Part shown: one piece after another, positions 58,590 through 64,000 of the stretch
How positions within the stretch are numbered: position 1 is the first letter of the stretch
Layout of the letters: each line of letters begins with the position of its first letter
Assembly: GCF_003086295.3 (NCBI RefSeq)
Contig: NC_092052.1
Coordinates: forward strand, 13,422,346 to 13,486,345
Reading direction: 5' to 3'
DNA length: 64,000 nucleotides
Origin: Arachis hypogaea
Taxonomy: Eukaryota > Streptophyta > Magnoliopsida > Fabales > Fabaceae
Position numbers and translations under genes: made by a program
Notes under the pieces: model-generated
What the model was told of the DNA's origin: nothing
The model's input: only the letters and a program-made list of their open reading frames with translations
Database searches by the model: none

Positions 58590-59146
58590 ATAATTTGCTT
58601 ACATTAGAAGATGGTGGTAAAGATGGTGGTAAAGATGCACTGTCCATTTTTGTAGGAGGCTGTATAATAAGCATTCAAGATATTAAAAGCCCTCCTTATG
58701 TGTCCACTAAGGGTCGTCCAACAAATAGGCTAGGATCTGAAAAAGACAAGATGATAAAAAAGAAGACCGAGGCAAAGAAGAGGAAAAGTGAGATAACTGA
58801 AAAAGAGGTAAAACATTATTTTATTTTTGTTACCCATGCTGTTTTTTTACAATAAATAGACTTTAGATGTAGAAACTACTTCCTTAAGGTATATATAAAG
58901 GATAATCAGTTGTACTTTATAGCCATGCTGTTATTACTTAGTACTTACACTTGAGTGATAGCTTTTTCTATTGTATATAAAGGATAATAAACATATTGGA
59001 GATAGTCAAAGTCTCCCTTTCAACGAACAGGTTCATCCAATAGTTTGTGATTTTTGTGATTTATAAACATATGAATTTTATACATGTGATCTAATATATT
59101 TGTTTTTTCTTTTAAATTGTTTCAGCTTCAAGATGCTGGGATTTGA
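58590..59146 (+). pseudogene. FAR1-related (FRS) gene, 3' part after the retrotransposon
   Basis: Directly after the ATAAT duplication the FRS frame resumes: LLTLEDGGKDGGKDAL, then SPPYVSTKGRPTNRLGSEKD and a Lys/Glu-rich stretch typical of FRS C-termini. The exon ends at 58807 (donor GTAAAA). The next acceptor at 59125 gives a last exon of six codons and TGA at 59144-59146. The join with 44727 is in phase once the duplication is counted a single time. Confidence 0.8.
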
Positions 59147-59149
59147 ATC

Positions 59150-59488
59150 TGATTCAACGGGAGGATCAATGGGAGGATTCATGTCCTTATTGAATTCAAT
59201 CCATTCATACCAATTCTCAAATGTCGATTGATAACAAAATAATGTCGAACGAAAAAGAATTTTATTTGGCAATACATTAAAGAGTTCAATTAGCTAATGA
59301 TTCATGAGACAATTATTATTTTGGACAAGAAATAATAAAATTGATTAGTTTCAAACTCCAATACAGCACCTTGCTGCTCCTGTTATTCCATTTATCAGTA
59401 ATAATAATTAATGTGTTTATATAACTATATTAACTAGTACCAAATTTATAGCTTGCTAACTTACTCAATTAAAACAAGTACCAGTTAC

Positions 59489-59561
<73 letters not shown>

Positions 59562-59790
59562 TATTAAGAACGAGATGATGGAGAAATTTGTAAGCAAAAT
59601 AACTATGGATATATGCATATATGCTTCATTAGAATGGGTGTAAATTAAATTAGTTTGTAACTAGTATTAAACAAAATTAAATAATAAAATTTTTAGTTAT
59701 TATTTTCAAATGAAAAAGTTTAATTTTTTTACTTAATTTTAACATTCGTTATCTAAAAATAAAAATAATATTTTTTTCTACATGATAAAT
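59150..59790. other. Intergenic DNA with a long (AAT)n microsatellite
   Basis: (AAT)n occupies 59488-59562 (about 25 units). No gene is seen on either side. Confidence 0.6.
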
Positions 59791-59799
59791 TAAACTATC

Positions 59800-60130
59800 A
59801 TGTGTGCAAACTATCTCATTCATGTGTGTGCAAAATTTCAATAAGGTGAGTGTAAATTATTTGAGTGAGGTGTGCAAAATCTCATTAAGACAGGTGCAAA
59901 TTGTGTCTTCATAAGGTGTGCAAAATCTCATTAAGATGGGAGCAAATTATACTTAAGACGGGTGCAAATTGTGCTTCATAAGGTGTGCAAAATCTCATTA
60001 AAACGGGTGCAAATTGTGCTTCGACGGGTGCAAATTGTGCTTCATAAGGTGTGCAAAATTCTGTTAAAATGAATGCAAATTGTCTGATTTATGTGTGCAA
60101 AATCTCATTATAATAGGTGCAAATTAAACT
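59800..60130. repeat. Minisatellite array, TGTGTGCAAAATCTCATTAA-type unit (copy 1)
   Basis: Irregular tandem copies of GGTGTGCAAAATCTCATTAA followed by CGGGTGCAAATTGTGCTTCA. Unit lengths vary (about 30-50 bp) because of internal duplications. The same unit forms a longer, more regular array at 62785-63330. Confidence 0.85.
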
Positions 60131-60361
60131 TATTTATAGATACAAAATTAGTTTGTAATATAACCCCACTCATGCTTTCTGATATGAGAATGAGATCATG
60201 GGACATAACAACTACTCCAATTTATATATAAGATCATATAGGATTCATACATAGCTAAAAAAGGAATTATTCATTCATTTAAAACTGAAAAGTCTCTCTT
60301 GTGTTTGCTTACGTTACATGCTACAGTGTAACTCTTTCTTTCCTAAAAGAAGCAACACACA

Positions 60362-60486
60362 ATGGAAAATGTGCAAAGTAGCATGCACTTGGTTCTCGTA
60401 ACTGATGCCAAAGCCAAGGCTCAAATGGACTTCTGAACTTCCCCAAAGATTCATCGAGGCAATTAATCAGCTTGGAGGTTCAGAAA
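60362..60486 (+). pseudogene. First-exon fragment of a MYB-CC (PHL/GARP) transcription factor gene
   Basis: The frame opens MENVQSSMHLVLVTDAK. After a one-base shift near 60406-60412 it reads KPRLKWTSELPQRFIEAINQ LGGSE, i.e. the first helix of a GARP/MYB-CC DNA-binding domain. The exon stops at a good donor (GTGAGT at 60487), as in intact family members, but no later exon (the SHLQKYR helix or the coiled-coil) follows. It is therefore a decayed or captured piece. The gene copied is not identifiable from this length. Confidence 0.6.
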
Positions 60487-60631
60487 GTGAGTGCATACTA
60501 TATAGTAAAAACTATAAAACAATACCTTTCTACAAAACAAGTATATCTAATGATCCCTTGAACTCTGTTATATACAAAATAAGTATATCCAATAACCCCT
60601 AAAAAGAGATGGTAACTCTAAGTCTTGAATT

Positions 60632-63600
60632 TCAGTTTTTGCGCTTCTTAACGAGAGCTTTCTTTCTAAAGCCCTTCCCAGCCGAACCAAGGCATTGGAT
60701 CATCAATTCATCAGTATTACATACTATATAAGGACTTGATTGAGCTGGAGTTGGCTTTACCACTCTATATTTCTCTGATTTATTTATAACATCCTTAAGA
60801 AGGGCATTTGAAGGTGATGTAAGTATTTGGATGACCGATTGCTTCCTTAGATTAACGCACTCAAACTACAATAATAATGTTCACAAAGATCATAAATTAT
60901 AAAAAAACATGAACATCAAAAGCAAAAATTAAAACTCTACAAAAAAACAATTACTTCCTCCCATTCTGGCATGTTGGACACATTAATCTCGATACTACTA
61001 GGATTCCACATTTCTACCCATTTTATTACAAATAATCCGCAATCATAGCTGAAAAAATTATTGAATTAGAATTTGGTTAGTCTTATCATGTACATTTATA
61101 TTATTTATAATATAACATAATTAATATTATGCTTACTTATTTGATTGTCTAGGGAGATTCAAATAAATTGGGATCGGATCATTCTTTGGTAGCTCATAGT
61201 TTGGCACAGCTATCGAGACCATTTGTTGAATCAATTTGCTCTGGAAAAAGGTTCATTGTTAATAAATAAAACTATTAAACCACATAATATAATATCATGT
61301 GAGCAAAACGAAATTATACCGCATATATGTCTAACTGCACCCTATTTCCTTTGGCCTCTTTATACAAGGAATCCAAGACAAAAAGTCTCTTTTCATAGAT
61401 GTCATAAGCATATAGCCACCAGTGATAGTCATAGCAGCACGGCACCAATAACTGCATTATATCATATTTTCTTATTAGAAGTGAAAGTCTTGACCAACAA
61501 ATCGATTTATAATTTAACAAAGTAATGATGAAATTGTCCAAAACCATAAGTACCAAAGGATACAGAAATACTTCTCATGAGGATAGCAGATTCAAATGAG
61601 ACAAAAGGAGTCATCACTAACTTTAATATATAAACAAAGAGAAGCTCCAATGCCATATATCAAGTATAGATTCAAAAACAGAGGATAGCATTAAGTAATA
61701 TATTCATGTCTATAACTTTATATGGCCAATTATTGTTATTAGTCCAAAAACAGAGGATAGCATTTCTGTTTCATTTCTGTTCTATTATAAATATTTAATA
61801 GCATTGAAATGAAAAAAATTAACACAAGGTAACAGTGACAGGGTATGTGGATAGAAACAGGGTTCTGAAGAAAGTGCAGAGCACAGGGAATAGACACATC
61901 CAGAATTAAATAAAGGTAAATATTTTGGAATTTCCTTTTGCTTAAAGAAGCTGTCACCATTCTTTCCAAAATCATCGGGAAGAAGTACATAACTTTTTTT
62001 TCTTTCTTTTGACCAAGTGTCCCCAATGTGAGAACATCTCTCCCTATATATAAAGAAATAGTTAGATTATAAAGTTTAAACTCTCCAATTATAAAACTGA
62101 AAAAGTAGTTTGTAACTTTGTATACACACCAAAACAAAAATATTTATGCAATAGACATCAAAGTTAGGTGGCCTTAATTTGTTGAAAAAAAGACCATATA
62201 GTTCAGAACCTGCATTTTACAATGTAATGTTAGTTCCAAAACATAATACACATAAAAATATAAAAAAAAATAGAAACATGTCACAGTCAAGAAATCTAAC
62301 CATATTGTTTATCTGATGTCTTGGCAACATTGACATGATATCCTCCCTAACAAGCATTACTCTAGATATGTCTTTTAAGATGCACATAGTCTCATCCTTG
62401 TTCAACCTATCGTCTGTTGCCCAAAAGTATATCTTATCCTTATCTACTTCTGTTAACTTATTGTCCTCTATCACCTTTTCTTCTTCCCCTATTTTATTTT
62501 TCTCATCTATCACCTTTTTTTCTTCTCCTATTTTGTTTTCCTTATGTATCATTAGGGAGAATGATGGAATTGATGGTCGCACATGTTCTTGTGTCTTCTT
62601 GATTGGAGAAGGTGTATAAATATCACAGTCTTCTATTTCTAAGAATGCTTGGACTACACTTTGCACAATTTCTCTCCATTCAGGTTTTATTGCATCATCT
62701 AAAACAGAACATATACACAAAAATGAGATTTAAAATAGAGAGAAAGTGGAATATAAATAATAGGAATGTGAGTGCAAACTATGATTCATGTGTGCAAAAT
62801 ATCATTAAGGTGGGTGCAGAACATCAAATTCATGTGTGCAAAATCTCATTAAAGCGGGTGCAAATTATCAGATTCAGGTGTGCAAAATATCATTAAGGTG
62901 GGTGCAAAATATCAAATTCATGTGTGCAAAATCTCATTAAAGCGGATGCAAACTTGCTGATTCATGTGTGCAAAATCTCATTAAAGCGGGTGCAAATTAT
63001 CAGATTCATGTGTGCAAAAAATCATTAAGGTGGGTGCAAAACATCAAATTCATGTGTGCAAAATCTCATTAAAGTGGATGCAAATTATGAGATTCATGTG
63101 TGCAAAATATCATTAAGGTGGGTGCAATTTATCATATTTATGTGTGCAAAATATCATTAAGGTGGGTGCAAAATATTAAATTCATGTGTGCAAAAATTTA
63201 TTATATAGGGTGCAAACTTGATGATTCATGTGTGCAAAATATCATTAAGGTGGGTGCAAAACATCAAATTCATATGTGCAAAAATTCATTACATAGGGTG
63301 CAAACTTGCTGATTCATGTGTGCAAAATTACATAACAAAAATCTCATATATATTCACATAATACATAATGTAAAACAACAAACACTAAGAACTATAATTT
63401 ATACCCATATTGCTAGGCGATCGCATTGGCGATCTCATGTTGTTTTCATCTTTTTTGTCTTCCCATTAAATCAATAAAAACAATAAATAAAAATTTGTAG
63501 AACAATAAATAAAAAAAATCATAACTATAAAAAAGCACATACACTATTTTTACCTTGTTTTGAGCTCCTTCTCCTCATTTTGCTTTGCATCACTATAAAG

Positions 63601-64000
63601 AAGAATACACTATATTTTACTTTACATTCTCTTTTATTATAAAAGATAAATCAAAACTAATTTTTACCTTTCTTTATCTTTTTGCTCATCTGATACATTA
63701 TCATCTTCTTTTGACATTTTGTTGTCATTATTTTGTTCATCAAATCTATAAACAAGAAATTTAATTAGTGATAAAGAGTGTTTGTAATACTCATAAGCTT
63801 CAGTCCTTTCATTTATAACATCCCAAAACTTTATTTTTTTTAACCTTTCTTTCTTTCTTTTCCTTCATTGTGTTATCTTTATTAAGCTCCTTCGCCCCCC
63901 TTTTCTTAACCAAATTAGTTGGTGCTCTTGTTGTGTTCTTTGCAAATTTAGCATCAACACCACCTTGCTTAACTAAAAGGGTAACAATACCCTACAATAA
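60632..64000 (-). CDS. C48 (Ulp1-like) cysteine peptidase gene, partial at window edge, possibly degenerate
   Basis: Minus-strand exons: 60632-60865 (C-terminus, stop at 60632-60634), 60955-61048 (YDCGLFVIKWVEMW, catalytic Cys), 61137-61240, 61320-61451 (YHWWLYAYDI...LFVLDSL, catalytic His and Asp side) and 62301-62698 (DAIKPEWREIV, a repeated KENKIGEEKKVI-type acidic linker, then IYFWATDDRLNKDE and REDIMSMLPRHQINNM). Phases agree where neighbouring exons could be tested. Lys/Glu/Asn-rich exon-like segments (about 63670-63745 and 63830-63960) continue off the window. The part expected between 61451 and 62301 is only weakly recognisable and may be broken. Family members remove SUMO-like modifiers. 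In plants many such genes belong to Kaonashi-type MULEs, so a transposon origin is possible. Confidence 0.6.
62785..63330. repeat. Minisatellite array, 44-bp unit in about 12 copies (copy 2)
   Basis: The unit TTCATGTGTGCAAAATCTCA / TTAAAGCGGGTGCAAATTAT / CAGA alternates with a variant ATATCATTAAGGTGGGTGCA..ACATCAAA, so an 88-bp higher-order period is visible. It lies in an intron of the C48 peptidase gene. Short open frames across it arise only from the periodicity. Confidence 0.9.

Noticed and set aside
62603..63312. Frames reading through the minisatellite (repeated VQNIIKVG-like peptide)
   Set aside because: The periodic peptide results from the 44-bp unit; it lacks a start context and lies in an intron of the opposite-strand gene.
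59800..63330. CRISPR-like spacing of the minisatellites
   Set aside because: Units are contiguous, diverged and without unique spacers, and the genome is eukaryotic.

Overview
The window is plant nuclear DNA. It is AT-rich, its genes have short exons and GT-AG introns, and about half of it is transposable elements. A legume, most likely a peanut relative (genus Arachis), fits best. This is an inference from the remembered look of the repeats (an LTR family rich in a GGCGTTTAACGCC palindrome, MULEs with TTCGAACC/GGTTCGAA arrays, and Au-like SINEs); no database was searched.

Region 1 (1-22.5 kb) holds the ordinary genes. An LTR-like remnant (1-1.72 kb) is followed by an intronless aspartic protease resembling PCS1 (2648-3946). 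An SDIR1-type RING-H2 E3 ligase with eight coding exons (10338-13388, +) and an FKBP20-1-type immunophilin with five coding exons (16141-14796, -) form a convergent pair. As I recall, the Arabidopsis counterparts At3g55530 and At3g55520 are also neighbours. Between and after these genes lie two arrays of short palindromes (4.56-5.65 kb), a 1.2 kb inverted-repeat element (7.27-8.45 kb), SINE copies, a Tourist-like MITE (19218-19607) and a probable Pack-MULE carrying F-box/Sel1 gene pieces (20991-22453).

Region 2 (22.9-38 kb) is mobile DNA. A 516 bp MITE (22991-23506), a 5.3 kb long-inverted-repeat element (24474-29800) and a MULE nested inside it (25491-28982, broken mudrA-type transposase) each have perfect 9 bp target-site duplications (TSDs). 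A Ty1/copia gag-protease fragment (34861-36034) is preceded by five hairpin-forming repeats whose stems differ in sequence but keep pairing (34089-34700). A SINE with a 10 bp TSD and two diverged copies of one segment, one of them carrying MITEs, follow.

Region 3 (39-59.2 kb) is a layered insertion. A broken gene of the 'putative transposase, gypsy type' family (39.9-41.7 kb) precedes a FAR1-related (FRS) gene (42570-44727 and 58590-59146). An Athila-like Ty3/gypsy element (44728-58589, TSD ATAAT) splits an FRS exon, and an antisense solo LTR (49481-51124, TSD GTGGT) splits that element's reverse transcriptase. The FRS gene also has its own frameshift and stop codon. The Athila-like element carries an extra ORF in the env position and clusters of nested palindromes in its LTRs, gag and 3' spacer.

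Region 4 (59.2-64 kb) holds a MYB-CC exon fragment and a minus-strand gene or pseudogene encoding a C48 (Ulp1-like) cysteine peptidase that runs off the window. Two minisatellites with the same 44 bp type of unit lie in and beyond it.

Only PCS1-like, SDIR1 and FKBP20-1 look like intact host genes. The candidates most worth following as undescribed structure are the hairpin series in the copia leader, the palindrome arrays, and the shared minisatellites of the C48 locus.
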